Of a stretch of 57,769 nt of DNA, positions 7,181-15,434 are shown in pieces. The notes beneath the pieces are model-generated. The model saw only the letters and a list, made by a program, of their open reading frames with translations, did not search any database and was not told the DNA's origin. The position numbers were made by a program, and so were the translations under genes. The first letter of the stretch is position 1. The number at the start of each line of letters is the position of its first letter. Origin of the DNA: an uncultured Oscillospiraceae bacterium (lineage in GTDB: Bacteria; Bacillota; Clostridia; Oscillospirales; Ruminococcaceae); the NCBI GenBank assembly GCA_900548355.1, contig URKR01000013.1, positions 1 to 57,769 on the forward strand, read 5' to 3'.

Positions 7181-7310
7181 AAACGCCATCACATCCCCGC
7201 CATGTTGGCGGCGAACCTTACGCTGGAATTTCCGAATAACCGGCGGGCCTGCCGGAATCTCAACGGGCAGCAAATCCAACCAAAACCACCGATGGAAGCG
7301 AGGGTTTTCT

Positions 7311-7763
7311 ATGCCGCGTCTCTCCCCTTCTCTGCTCCGCAGAATTTTGGTCGCCGCCGGGCTGTGCCTGGCCATTGCGTGGGCGGCGGTCGGCCGTTTT
7401 TGCTACGGCGGCGCGTAGCATGCGCCTGTGCTTTGGCTGTTGCTTGCCGCCGCGTTGGTTCTGGCGCTGCGGGCGGTACGGCGGCGGTGGCTGGCCGTGG
7501 CGGCGGCCGGGCTGTGCCTGGCGGCCGCGCTGTTCTGGCTGAACGCGCCCGCCTACACCGTCGATGCTGCGGTCCGCAGCCTGCGGCGGCAGTTCCCGGC
7601 CAGCGTGGTGCAGTTTGCCGGCTGCGTCACGGCCACCCCGCGCCGCCCGCTGATCCGGTACGACGTCTACTGCTTCTTTGTCGGCGACCAATACGGCTAC
7701 TTTGAACCCGATTCCGGGCAGTATATCGAGATGGGCGCAAAGGACGTCTGGCAAACCGCTTAG
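7311..7763 (+). pseudogene. Small membrane protein gene interrupted by an in-frame TAG
   Basis: ATG 7311 opens a frame of 35 residues (MPRLSPSLLRRILVAAGLCL..., one membrane segment) that ends at TAG 7416-7418. The same frame continues directly as HAPVLWLLLAAALVLALRAV, then RRRWLAVAAAGLCLAAALFW and a soluble tail (VDAAVRSLRRQFPASVVQFAG, RYDVYCFFVGDQYGYFEPDSG) to TAG 7761-7763. Read through, it is a coherent 150-residue protein with three membrane segments and a C-terminal domain. I infer a nonsense mutation at codon 36. Alternatively the second part is translated alone from GTG 7428 (111 residues), but no ribosome binding site precedes it. No family recognised. Confidence 0.5.
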
Positions 7764-7785
7764 CGTACCTTTTCCTCTGCACAAC

Positions 7786-7835
7786 AAACACCCCCGCCCC
7801 CCGCAGGCGTTCGCTTGCGGGGGGCGGGGGTGTTT
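7786..7835. terminator. Strong bidirectional terminator
   Basis: A 20-bp perfect stem, arm AAACACCCCCGCCCCCCGCA, with a 10-base loop containing GGCGTTCGC. A-run on the left and TTTT on the right make it effective for the plus-strand membrane gene and the minus-strand DUF6171 gene. Confidence 0.85.
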
Positions 7836-7870
7836 TATGATCCGGGCGGGGTCTCAGCGGGTGGGCAGGT

Positions 7871-8128
7871 TTACCACGCCTCTCCCTTCGGGCAGTGCAT
7901 ATCGTTGCGGGCGGCGCGCATTTCCACATAGCAGCCGCAGGCCATGCAGGTGCCGTTGTCAAGCTCCGGGCAGGCGCGGCAGGCTTGCAGGCGGTTTTCG
8001 TATTCTTCGTCCGGCGTGCGCTTATTTTTGGGCATGGTGGCGCGGTAACGCTGCACACTTTGGTAGTAGTCGTTCTCCTCGGCCAGATCCTGCAGCAGGC
8101 AGCGGCGGCAGATTTTGGGCGCGCTCAT
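7871..8128 (-). CDS. DUF6171 family Cys-rich protein
   Basis: 85 residues beginning MSAPKICRRCLLQDLAEENDYY. Nine cysteines are arranged as CRRC near the N-terminus, then CRACPELDNGTCMACGCYVEM and a final C, a pattern suggesting one or two zinc or Fe-S binding knuckles. This order matches DUF6171, small proteins of unknown role in Clostridia. It follows araD on the same strand after 45 bases and ends at the strong terminator, so it may be cotranscribed with araD. The ribosome binding site is weak, which fits translational coupling less than it fits low expression. Confidence 0.7.
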   Translation of the reverse strand: MSAPKICRRCLLQDLAEENDYYQSVQRYRATMPKNKRTPDEEYENRLQACRACPELDNGTCMACGCYVEMRAARNDMHCPKGEAW

Positions 8129-8173
8129 ACTGCGCGCCCCCGGGCGCAGGCAACAGCAAAGCTCTCCATCGCC

Positions 8174-8884
8174 TTACCCCTCTTGTTTGTGCTGGCCGTA
8201 ATAGGCATTGGCGCCATGCTTGCGCTGGTAGTGTTTGTCCAAAATGTGCTGGGGCGCCGGGGCGGCGTCGCGGTCAACAAGGCGGGTCAGGGCCGCCATC
8301 TTGGCGACCTCTTCAAGCACAACGGCATGGTAAACGGCCTCGGCTGCATCTTTGCCCCAGGTAAAGGGGCCGTGGCTGTGGCACAGGCACCCCGGCACTG
8401 CAACAGGGTCAAGGTTGCGACCGCGGAAGGTATCAATAATAATCTTGCCGGTGTTGCGCTCATAGTCTTCCTCGAGTTCGGCCGGGGTCAGGTGGCGGGC
8501 ACAGGGGATGGCCCCATAGAAATAATCGGCATGGGTGGTGCCATAGCAGGGGATGTCCTGCCCGGCCTGGGCCCAGGCCACCGCATAGGTGCTGTGGGTA
8601 TGCACAACGCCGCCCAGCGCCGGGAAAGCCTTGTAGAGTTCGAGGTGGGTCTTTGTATCCGAAGAGGGGTTGAGATCGCCTTCAACCGTGCGGCCGGTTT
8701 CAAGGTCGATCACAACAAGATCGTCGGGCGTGAGGTCGTCATACTCAACGCCGGACGGCTTGATGACGACCAGCCCGCGTGCGCGGTCGATGCCCGAGAC
8801 ATTGCCCCAGGTGTAAGTGACAAGGCCGCGGCGCGGCAGCTGCATGTTGGCCGCATAAACCTGTTTGCGGAGTTGTTTGAGCAT
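8174..8884 (-). CDS. araD: L-ribulose-5-phosphate 4-epimerase
   Basis: 236 residues, normal length for AraD. The class II aldolase/AraD fold is visible: GNVSGIDRARGLVVIKPSGV (phosphate loop, residues 28-47), SSDTKTHLELYKAFP with its catalytic Asp/substrate region, and the zinc ligands in VVHTHSTYAVAWA and later CLCHSHGPFTWG. It converts L-ribulose 5-phosphate to D-xylulose 5-phosphate, feeding L-arabinose into the pentose phosphate pathway. AGGAGG lies 7 bases before the ATG. Its place beside the arabinose-releasing GH51 locus gives that arabinose a route to metabolism; araA and araB are not in this window. Alternative sugars (L-xylulose or L-fuculose type aldolases) are less likely given the length and motifs. 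Confidence 0.9.
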   Translation of the reverse strand: MLKQLRKQVYAANMQLPRRGLVTYTWGNVSGIDRARGLVVIKPSGVEYDDLTPDDLVVIDLETGRTVEGDLNPSSDTKTHLELYKAFPALGGVVHTHSTYAVAWAQAGQDIPCYGTTHADYFYGAIPCARHLTPAELEEDYERNTGKIIIDTFRGRNLDPVAVPGCLCHSHGPFTWGKDAAEAVYHAVVLEEVAKMAALTRLVDRDAAPAPQHILDKHYQRKHGANAYYGQHKQEG

Positions 8885-8975
8885 AATAGTCCTCCTGGTA
8901 GAGATTTGTTTCTCTTATTGTAACGCAGCGCGCCGCGTTTTTCCACCCGGCAGCCCCTGTTTTGACAGGATTTTT

Positions 8976-11003
8976 TCATCCGTCCATGCCGGTATCGCCT
9001 CGCTGCTGCTCCATAAGCCGCCAAAGCGCATCGTCGTCGGGGTGGGGCCGGGTATTCAGAAGCAGCATCACACGGCGGTCGGCCGCACTGTCGCCGTATT
9101 GGCGCATCCAGTCCGTCTCGTGCGGGCCGTCGCCCTGCATTCGCAGGAAGGCCATGAGCGCCGCGCAGAAGCGGACAGTCTGGCGCAGGTCAGTCTGACA
9201 TTCGTTTTCATAAAAACCGACCCACTTGCCATGTTCGCGTGCAAACAGCGCTTCGACCGAAGCCGCATACGCCCGCTTGGCCCGGCCTGCCGCATAGAAG
9301 GCGTCGGCCCAGCGCCCTTCGAGCCCGGCGGCCAGCGCGCAGCAGACGCTGAGCGCGCCTTCAGCCCAATTGGCGCAGAGCGCGGCGTTGAGACCGACGC
9401 TGTCGGCAAAAAGCACAGCCGGCGCACCGGTAAGCGCCGCTTCAGCCGCTTGGCACTGGCGTTCACAAGCCGCATAGTTGTCGGCGGCTTCGGCATAGCG
9501 AACCGCGCACCAGGCGACCTGGTCGCCCAGGGACGGCAGGTCGCATAACCAGCGCAGCCCTTCGGCCGGCGCTGCGCGGTCGGTCATAAAGGCATGGATC
9601 AGCATACGCGGCACATGGTGGTAGAACTGGTCTCCGGCGCGGGCGTCCTCATGCGGCGCATAGGCAACAGCGGCTTTGGCATACCCTTCGAGGCAGGCCG
9701 CAACGGCCGGGGCCGCCGTCGGGCCATAGTAGTCGGCAGCGTAGCCCTGTGTCGCGGCCGCGGCGTCAGCCTGGCCGTCACGCCAGATGCGGGCAATCAG
9801 GTCAAGGAACCGGGTGTGCGGTTTGACGTTGGAGGCATTGATGACCCAGTAATCCCTGACGCCGGCCTTGAGAGCTGACGTAAGTTCCTGCGCGACAAAT
9901 TCAGCGGAATTGGCCAGCGGGGTCAGGTGGCTGGCGGCCTGCAGATCATAAAACGAAACATGGTAGTACAGCCCGTGCGGGCCGGGCTGGCCGGGCTCCG
10001 GCAGGGCGGGCAGGCGCGGGTCATGGTTGCCCTGGCGGCGGCTGACCATCTTGCCGTAACCGTTATCCGCCCAGATCTTGATAACGTCGCCCGGCAGAGC
10101 GAGCAGCCCCTGCCGCCAGAGTTCCATCGTCTCGCCGTAGAGATTGGTGCAGCAGGGCGCACCGGGGTCAGCTGCGCGGACAAGGTCGTACTGTTCGCGG
10201 ATCAGCGCGCTGATGAGCGCGCCGCGTTTTTCCGGCGTGTTGTACTGGGGATCTTCCTCCCAGAAAGGGCGGTCGCCCTGGCCGCGGAAGCCGAGGTTCC
10301 AGACCACCCGCAGCCCGTGCTGCTCCTCAACCGCCTGCCGCCAGAGCGCGCGGAACGCATCGGGGTGGGCGTCAAACGAGGGAGCAAGATCGGGGTAGGC
10401 GCGGGCGAACATCTCAGCGCCGAGCGGCTCGGCGTGGTGGTGGGTGATGGCCAGGCCCATCCGGGCCGCCGTATCACGGTAACGGCGGGCATCGGCGTCG
10501 GTCCCCGGGATAACAAGGTTCCCGCCAAGGCGCAGCAGCGCTTCAAACGCCATTTCCCAGGGGCCTTCAGGGCGGCGGTCAAGCTGCCAGCCCATCAGCA
10601 GCGTTTCATCGTTCAAAAACCAGCCGCGCCAACGCACCTTGAACGGGGCGCTCGCAAATGAAAAGTCCTCCGCCACCGCGGCGGCCGCGCGCAGGGCAAA
10701 CGCCTGGTCAAGCCAAAACCAAAACGGCTGCACGCCGAAAAAGCGGCGGCTGATCTCATACAGGCCATAGACAAAGCCGAGGTCATCCCCGGCCGTGAGG
10801 ATCAGCGCCCCGCCGCCGGCGGCGAGGGTGTATGCTTCGGCCCGGCAAGCCGGGTCGGCGGCAAGCCGCACCGGCGCGCCGGGGGCCTCGGTTTTGGCAA
10901 AGACCTTGTCCCGGTCGCGCGCAAGCGCCGCGAGCGCCGCGCGCACCGGCGGGGTCAGCAGATCCTGTTCCGCCAGGAAAACGGTGTTGCGGTTGAGTAT
11001 CAT
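8976..11003 (-). CDS. Glycoside hydrolase family 115 (alpha-glucuronidase type)
   Basis: 675 residues without signal peptide, so cytoplasmic. An N-terminal alpha/beta domain (AYTLAAGGGALILTAGDDLGFVYGLYEISRRF) is the type found before the barrel in GH115. The barrel region has RWRGWFLNDE, LLRLGGNLVIPGTDAD, HHAEPLG and WADNGYGKMVSRRQ, then GLYYHVSFYDLQAASHLTPL and YWVINASNVKPHTRFLDL. These are GH115 signatures. Known members remove (4-O-methyl-)glucuronic acid from xylan side chains, and some act on arabinogalactan. In this rhamnogalacturonan-centred locus, either a glucuronate-decorated arabinogalactan side chain or glucuronoxylan fragment is possible. It is followed upstream by the hypothetical gene at 11016 with a 12-base gap. 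The length is short for the family (often 800-1000), lacking the usual C-terminal extra domain. Confidence 0.75.
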   Translation of the reverse strand: MILNRNTVFLAEQDLLTPPVRAALAALARDRDKVFAKTEAPGAPVRLAADPACRAEAYTLAAGGGALILTAGDDLGFVYGLYEISRRFFGVQPFWFWLDQAFALRAAAAVAEDFSFASAPFKVRWRGWFLNDETLLMGWQLDRRPEGPWEMAFEALLRLGGNLVIPGTDADARRYRDTAARMGLAITHHHAEPLGAEMFARAYPDLAPSFDAHPDAFRALWRQAVEEQHGLRVVWNLGFRGQGDRPFWEEDPQYNTPEKRGALISALIREQYDLVRAADPGAPCCTNLYGETMELWRQGLLALPGDVIKIWADNGYGKMVSRRQGNHDPRLPALPEPGQPGPHGLYYHVSFYDLQAASHLTPLANSAEFVAQELTSALKAGVRDYWVINASNVKPHTRFLDLIARIWRDGQADAAAATQGYAADYYGPTAAPAVAACLEGYAKAAVAYAPHEDARAGDQFYHHVPRMLIHAFMTDRAAPAEGLRWLCDLPSLGDQVAWCAVRYAEAADNYAACERQCQAAEAALTGAPAVLFADSVGLNAALCANWAEGALSVCCALAAGLEGRWADAFYAAGRAKRAYAASVEALFAREHGKWVGFYENECQTDLRQTVRFCAALMAFLRMQGDGPHETDWMRQYGDSAADRRVMLLLNTRPHPDDDALWRLMEQQRGDTGMDG

Positions 11004-11015
11004 GCCACACCCCCG

Positions 11016-11681
11016 TCAGACACTCTCCTGCCCGAACGCAAAGACGGCAGGCAGGAAGAGGAAGTTGCCGGCAGCGCCGGGCAGGCGGATGAAGTGGCTT
11101 TCGGGGTCGGCGGCTTCCCAGGCCGCAAGCGCCGGCGAGGGCTGCTCGGCCACGCCGCGGATGTTCACCATCGTCTTGGGTTCCTCAAAATAGCTGAAGA
11201 GGGTGTTTTCATGCAGCGCAATCGAGTGGTAGCGGTCGCCCTGCAAAAGCCCCTCCTGCACAATCGCGGTGTGGTGGTAGCAGTAGGAAAAAAGCTTGTC
11301 GGTTTGAAGCCGGGCAATCCGGCCGCGGCGCTGCGCGGGCGGGGCAGGGCGGCGCCAGTCGGCGGCGTTTTTCGGCACGCTGTGCCAGTAGATGTTGTAC
11401 ATCACGGCCCAGCGGCGCAGTTCCCCGTTCTGGGGCCAGGGGGCCAGCAGCGGGTTGAAGGCAGGCAAAAGCGCTTCGGGGCTGCAAGGTTCGCCGAGGG
11501 CTTCGCAGAACAGAAACAGCTCGCTGCCGAACCGGTAACAGGCCGCGGTCATGAGCCGGCCAGCCCGGATGGCCGCGGCAGCTTCGGCTTTGATCGTTTC
11601 CAGCTGCGCCGGGGCGGGTTCGGCCGCAAGCAGGCCGCGGAAGTGGCAGCGGAAAACGGGGCGCAGGTCGGGGTTATTCAT
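11016..11681 (-). CDS. Hypothetical protein in the polysaccharide locus
   Basis: 221 residues, no signal peptide or membrane segment. Not recognised with confidence. It appears to have two related halves: the first contains ACYRFGSELFLFCEAL and RWAVMYNIYWHSVP, the second RYHSIALHENTLFSYFEEP and PALAAWEAADPESHF. The pattern 'RYH.I.LHE.LF.YFE...W' recalls small dimeric alpha/beta-barrel proteins such as L-rhamnose mutarotase, which would fit a rhamnose-releasing locus, but this is only a resemblance. It overlaps the GH28 gene by 8 bases and precedes GH115 by 12, so it is translationally coupled and surely functions with them. Confidence 0.55.
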   Translation of the reverse strand: MNNPDLRPVFRCHFRGLLAAEPAPAQLETIKAEAAAAIRAGRLMTAACYRFGSELFLFCEALGEPCSPEALLPAFNPLLAPWPQNGELRRWAVMYNIYWHSVPKNAADWRRPAPPAQRRGRIARLQTDKLFSYCYHHTAIVQEGLLQGDRYHSIALHENTLFSYFEEPKTMVNIRGVAEQPSPALAAWEAADPESHFIRLPGAAGNFLFLPAVFAFGQESV

Positions 11682-13017
11682 GGGTGATTTCCTCCAGTTC
11701 GATGTGGGTGCGGCGGCAGTCCTCGGCTTCGGTCAGGCGGCCGCTCCAGGCCGTACCGCCGGCGTTGCGCACGGTGCAGCCGCGCAGATCCAGCCCGTGC
11801 ACACAGCGGGCGTAGAGCGCCGGGATCGCATGGGGGTAGACCCCGCGGGCGCTGGGCTGCTCGTCAAACAAACCGCCGGGCTGGGTGCCCTGTTTGGCAA
11901 AGGTCATGGACAAATCGGAAAGCCGGACGTCATAGATCGGCGCGTCGGGTTCGCCGGCGAAGAAGACGCCGCTCTCGCAGGCCAGGGTCAGGTGGTCGAA
12001 GCTCACATTGCGAATCACGCCGGGGAAGTTTTCCTTCCCGGCACGGCGGGTTGCGCTGATGAAGAGCGGCTCGCCCTTGCCCCACCAGCCCGGCGCACCG
12101 GGGACGGCATACCGATCGGCATAGCGGCGGGTGGCCCCGGTCAGGTGGTGAACCTGGATGTTTTCAACGGTGCCGCCGTCCCGCACCCAGATCCCGACGG
12201 CGCGGGAGCAGTCGTCAACAATGCAGTCGGCCAGTACAATGTTGCGGATCACACCGTGGGTTTCGGTGCCGATCTTGAGCGCGGAGTCCCGCGAGTGGAG
12301 CACGCAGCCGCTGATTGTGATGTTCTGGCTTGGGCCATACCGCCGGGCCATCGGGCCGGTGGATTTGACGACAATCGCGTCGTCACCTGTGCGGACGATA
12401 CAGTCCCGGATCACAACATCCTGGCAGCAGTCGGGGTCGATGCCGTCGTTGTTCGCGCCGCGGTCGTCGTTCAAAATGCGGATGCCCTCAATCCGCACAC
12501 GGCGGCAGCCTGCCATGTGCAGCGTCCAGAAGGCGGCGTCCTTTAACGTCACATCCCGGATGGTCAGATCCTCGACGTTTTCAAGCAATAGCATCCGCGG
12601 GCGGAAGTCGGCGCAGGTTTTGGGGCATTCATGGAAGCCGTTGTCCTCGTTTTCATCAAAAAAGACTTGACCGCCCTGGCCATCGATGGTACCGGGGCCG
12701 CTGATCGTGACGTTGCGCGCGCCCTCGGCCCCAAGGAAGAACCCGCCGGCCCAGCCGTCCATCTCATCATCGCCGCGGGCGGTACGGAAGGGTTCGATTG
12801 CCGCCGGGTCAAGTGAGCTGCGCAGCACAGCCCCGGCGCCCAAGTACAGCTCCACGTTGCTTTTGAGCCGCAGGCTGCCGCAGGTGAATACGCCGGCCGG
12901 CACCGTAACCCGCCCGCCGCCTGCCGCCGCGGCCGCACGGATGGCCGCCTGCACGGCCGGGGCGTTGTTGCCGGCGGCCGGGCTGGCGCCGTATTCCAAA
13001 ATGTTATATTCTTTCAT
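11674..13017 (-). CDS. Glycoside hydrolase family 28 (polygalacturonase-like beta helix)
   Basis: 447 residues, no signal peptide. The N-terminus YNILEYGASPAAGNNAPAVQ is the pectate-lyase-like start of GH28 beta helices. The acidic catalytic set is present: NNDGIDPDC (D194) and TGDDAIVVKS (D212, D213). The G-H-G histidine that normally follows is not seen; the equivalent turn reads VLHSRDSALKIGTETHG. The RIK motif is also altered to LKIG, though a lysine is kept. This suggests an exo-acting or atypical specificity, for example on galacturonic or rhamnogalacturonan oligosaccharides taken into the cell. Gene order GH28, hypothetical, GH115 on the minus strand, with the AraC gene 21 bases upstream, indicates one operon led by its regulator. 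Confidence 0.85.
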   Translation of the reverse strand: MKEYNILEYGASPAAGNNAPAVQAAIRAAAAAGGGRVTVPAGVFTCGSLRLKSNVELYLGAGAVLRSSLDPAAIEPFRTARGDDEMDGWAGGFFLGAEGARNVTISGPGTIDGQGGQVFFDENEDNGFHECPKTCADFRPRMLLLENVEDLTIRDVTLKDAAFWTLHMAGCRRVRIEGIRILNDDRGANNDGIDPDCCQDVVIRDCIVRTGDDAIVVKSTGPMARRYGPSQNITISGCVLHSRDSALKIGTETHGVIRNIVLADCIVDDCSRAVGIWVRDGGTVENIQVHHLTGATRRYADRYAVPGAPGWWGKGEPLFISATRRAGKENFPGVIRNVSFDHLTLACESGVFFAGEPDAPIYDVRLSDLSMTFAKQGTQPGGLFDEQPSARGVYPHAIPALYARCVHGLDLRGCTVRNAGGTAWSGRLTEAEDCRRTHIELEEITHE

Positions 13018-13038
13018 CTCCGTACCCTCCGTATTTTT

Positions 13039-14022
13039 TTATTTGTTTTTGCGGTACCGGGCCGCTTCATTTTTGCGGTGCCGGGCGGCCTCCATCTCAA
13101 TGGAATCGGGCGGGGTAAGCCAGCCGGCATATTTCAGCACCGCCGTTTTGGGGTTGTTGCCCTCGGCCCGGCGCCATTTGCTGGGGGTTGTTCCCATTTC
13201 AGCCATAAAGTGCCGGTTGAAGCTGGACAGGGATTGAAACCCGACCTTGCCCGAAATTGAAAGGATCGAATCCTCACTGACCCGCATGAGCGAGCAGGCG
13301 CGCAAAACCCGGGTACGGTTGAGGTGTTCAAGCGGCCCCACGCCCAAAAGCGCCTTGAAGGTTTTGCGGAAGTGGGACTGGCTCATCCCGCAGAGCGCCG
13401 CGAGCGTTTCGATCGGGAAATCCTCTTTGTAGTGGGTATTGATATATGCCAGCGCCGGCGCAATGGCAATGGTGGCCGCCATGTTGGCGCTTCCCTGCTG
13501 CGCCTGCAGCCGCATGAGCTCAATGCTCAGCGCAAGATACAGTGTGCGGACGCTGAGCTGGTAACTTGCGGATTTTTCCTGCATTTCCCGCATCATTATC
13601 CGCACCAGGCTGCCCGCAACCGGGTACTCGGCTTCAGACAGGATGTAATAATGTCCCTGCAGCGCAGGCTGGTAGCCGGCATCATAGGGCAGGGCATAGG
13701 AAAACGGGTGCAGCAGTTCTTCAGGGTTCAGGAACAGGTAACTCCATTTGCTCGCGGTGCCCGGGTCTGACCAGGTGGTGTGCGGCACATCCCCGGCGAT
13801 CACCGTGACGTCCCCGGCATGAAAAGGGCGCTGCTCATCCTGAAACCCCAGGGTGCCGCCATCCGATTCACAGAGCCCGATTTCAAGGCAGTTATGAAAG
13901 TGCAGCACGCCGGCCGGCACATCAGAAATGCGCCATTGTTCCCCCGAAAGCAGCTGGATCGGGAACTCCGCCGAAAGTTCATAATTTCGATATTCAATCA
14001 CGGCGCGTGGTTGCCGCGGCAT
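13039..14022 (-). CDS. AraC family transcriptional regulator
   Basis: 327 residues; ATG 14022 with GGAGG 7 bases upstream. The N-terminal cupin-like sensing domain (VLHFHNCLEIGLCESDGG, FHAGDVTVIAGDVPHTTWS) is followed by two helix-turn-helices near residues 200-285 (FPIETLAALCGMSQSHFRKTFK; ILSISGKVGFQSLSSFNRHF), typical of AraC/XylS. It is divergent from the ABC transporter genes and heads the minus-strand GH28/GH115 operon, so it most likely activates both when an imported oligosaccharide binds. The C-terminus ends in an 8-residue tandem repeat, AARHRKNE then AARYRKNK, produced by a 24-base DNA duplication, giving an extra basic tail beyond the normal end of the domain. Confidence 0.88.
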   Translation of the reverse strand: MPRQPRAVIEYRNYELSAEFPIQLLSGEQWRISDVPAGVLHFHNCLEIGLCESDGGTLGFQDEQRPFHAGDVTVIAGDVPHTTWSDPGTASKWSYLFLNPEELLHPFSYALPYDAGYQPALQGHYYILSEAEYPVAGSLVRIMMREMQEKSASYQLSVRTLYLALSIELMRLQAQQGSANMAATIAIAPALAYINTHYKEDFPIETLAALCGMSQSHFRKTFKALLGVGPLEHLNRTRVLRACSLMRVSEDSILSISGKVGFQSLSSFNRHFMAEMGTTPSKWRRAEGNNPKTAVLKYAGWLTPPDSIEMEAARHRKNEAARYRKNK

Positions 14023-14231
14023 AGGCTCGCCTCCTTTTTATGCCGAGCACCTGCAAACAGGCGCTTTTTTGGGCAGAATGACAAAAATCCCCGTCAGATT
14101 TTCTACGCTTCGTCCACCATTATACTCTCACCTGCAGGAAAGCGCCAGTCCAAATCGTCAAAAACGCCGATTTATGTGAAACATACACAAAGAAACATCG
14201 CCACACTTGTAAGATATGTAAAATAATCATG

Positions 14232-14245
14232 TCAAACCGTTAACA
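14232..14245. promoter_or_regulatory. Candidate cre (catabolite repression) site in the divergent control region
   Basis: TCAAACCGTTAACA matches the Firmicute CcpA consensus TGWAANCGNTNWCA at all positions except the second. It lies in the 446-base region between the AraC gene and the first permease, about 224 bases before the permease start. This stretch is AT-rich and holds the promoters of both operons; I could not settle a single best -35/-10 pair for the permease. CcpA control is inference. Confidence 0.4.
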
Positions 14246-14468
14246 AAGATGGACTATTGAAACTTATGCATAGATTTTTGCTGCCCTTCTTGATTTTATA
14301 AATAATCGAAATTGCGCATTTTTCGTGCATCTTTGCAAAGACACTTCCATGGTGAATATGCATAATAAATTTAGACGGCAGCGGCGCGTTTGTGGTGATT
14401 TTTCTTCCCGCTTGCAGGAAGGGACACACGGCGCCGCGCCACACAAAGCAGGAACAGGAGGAAATTGC

Positions 14469-15419
14469 ATGGCGCAAACCAAAGCCAAACCGGCCGCTAA
14501 CGACCTGACCGTCCGCAAAAAGGGGCCCGGCTTCTACCTGAAGCGCGATTGGGAGCTGTACGTCCTGATGATACTCCCGATGCTCTTCATCATCGTTTTC
14601 AAGTACTTTGCCTACGGCGGTTTGTCCGTCGCCTTCCTTGATTACAAGGTTGCGCGCGGCTACGCCGGCAGTGAGTTTGTGGGGCTTCAGATCTTTGAGA
14701 AAGTTTTCACCCACCGTGACTTCGGCAAAGCCGTGTTCAACACGCTGCTGCTCAACATTCTGGATCTGATCTTCAGTTTCCCGATGCCGATCATTCTGGC
14801 GCTGCTGCTCAACGAAATCCGTGTCAAATGGTTCAAGCGCACAACCCAGACCCTTTTGTATCTGCCGCACTTCCTTTCCTGGGTTGTCATCGGCGCCACA
14901 GCTTACCAGATGTTCACAACCGGCACCGGCATTATCAACATCCTGATTACAAATTCCGGCGGCACTGAGATTCCCTTCCTGCAGGAGGATGGCTGGTGGC
15001 TGTTCACCTACGTCGTCATCGGCGTCTGGCAGACCATGGGCTGGGGCACCATCATCTACCTGGCCGCCATCACCAACGTCAACGCCGAACTGTATGAGGC
15101 CGCCAAGGTGGATGGCGCCAACCGCTTCCAGCAATGCCTGCATGTCACGCTGCCCTGCATCCGTTCCACCATCGTCACGATGCTGATTATGCAGCTCGGC
15201 AAGCTGATGGGCGGCAGCTTTGAACGCATCCTGGCCTTGTCCAACGCCGCCGTGACCGAATTCACCACCACCATCCCGGTGCTTGTGTACCGCTGGTTCC
15301 AGGCCAACAACTTCAGCGAATCGACCGCGCTCGGCCTGTTCCAGTCGATCATCGGCCTGATTCTTGTTCTGGCCTCCGACTTTGCCGCCAAGAAACTCGG
15401 CGAAGACGGCCTGCTGTGA
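14469..15419 (+). CDS. Sugar ABC transporter permease (LplB type)
   Basis: 316 residues. ATG 14469 follows an AGGAGG site by 6 bases; the frame is open further upstream but without a ribosome binding site. Six membrane segments are visible, the first at YVLMILPMLFIIVFKYFAYG. The cytoplasmic EAA loop EAAKVDGANRFQQCLHVTLP is the ATPase-binding loop of binding-protein-dependent permeases. It forms a heterodimer with the product of 15435-16367. Sequences of this type (with 'KYFAYGGLSVAFLDYK') are LplB/YteP-like, which in Bacillus import rhamnogalacturonan-derived oligosaccharides, fitting the enzymes downstream. No ATPase gene is present, so a shared MsmK-type ATPase elsewhere is expected. Confidence 0.92.
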   Translation: MAQTKAKPAANDLTVRKKGPGFYLKRDWELYVLMILPMLFIIVFKYFAYGGLSVAFLDYKVARGYAGSEFVGLQIFEKVFTHRDFGKAVFNTLLLNILDLIFSFPMPIILALLLNEIRVKWFKRTTQTLLYLPHFLSWVVIGATAYQMFTTGTGIINILITNSGGTEIPFLQEDGWWLFTYVVIGVWQTMGWGTIIYLAAITNVNAELYEAAKVDGANRFQQCLHVTLPCIRSTIVTMLIMQLGKLMGGSFERILALSNAAVTEFTTTIPVLVYRWFQANNFSESTALGLFQSIIGLILVLASDFAAKKLGEDGLL

Positions 15420-15434
15420 GAAAGGAGGACCCTT

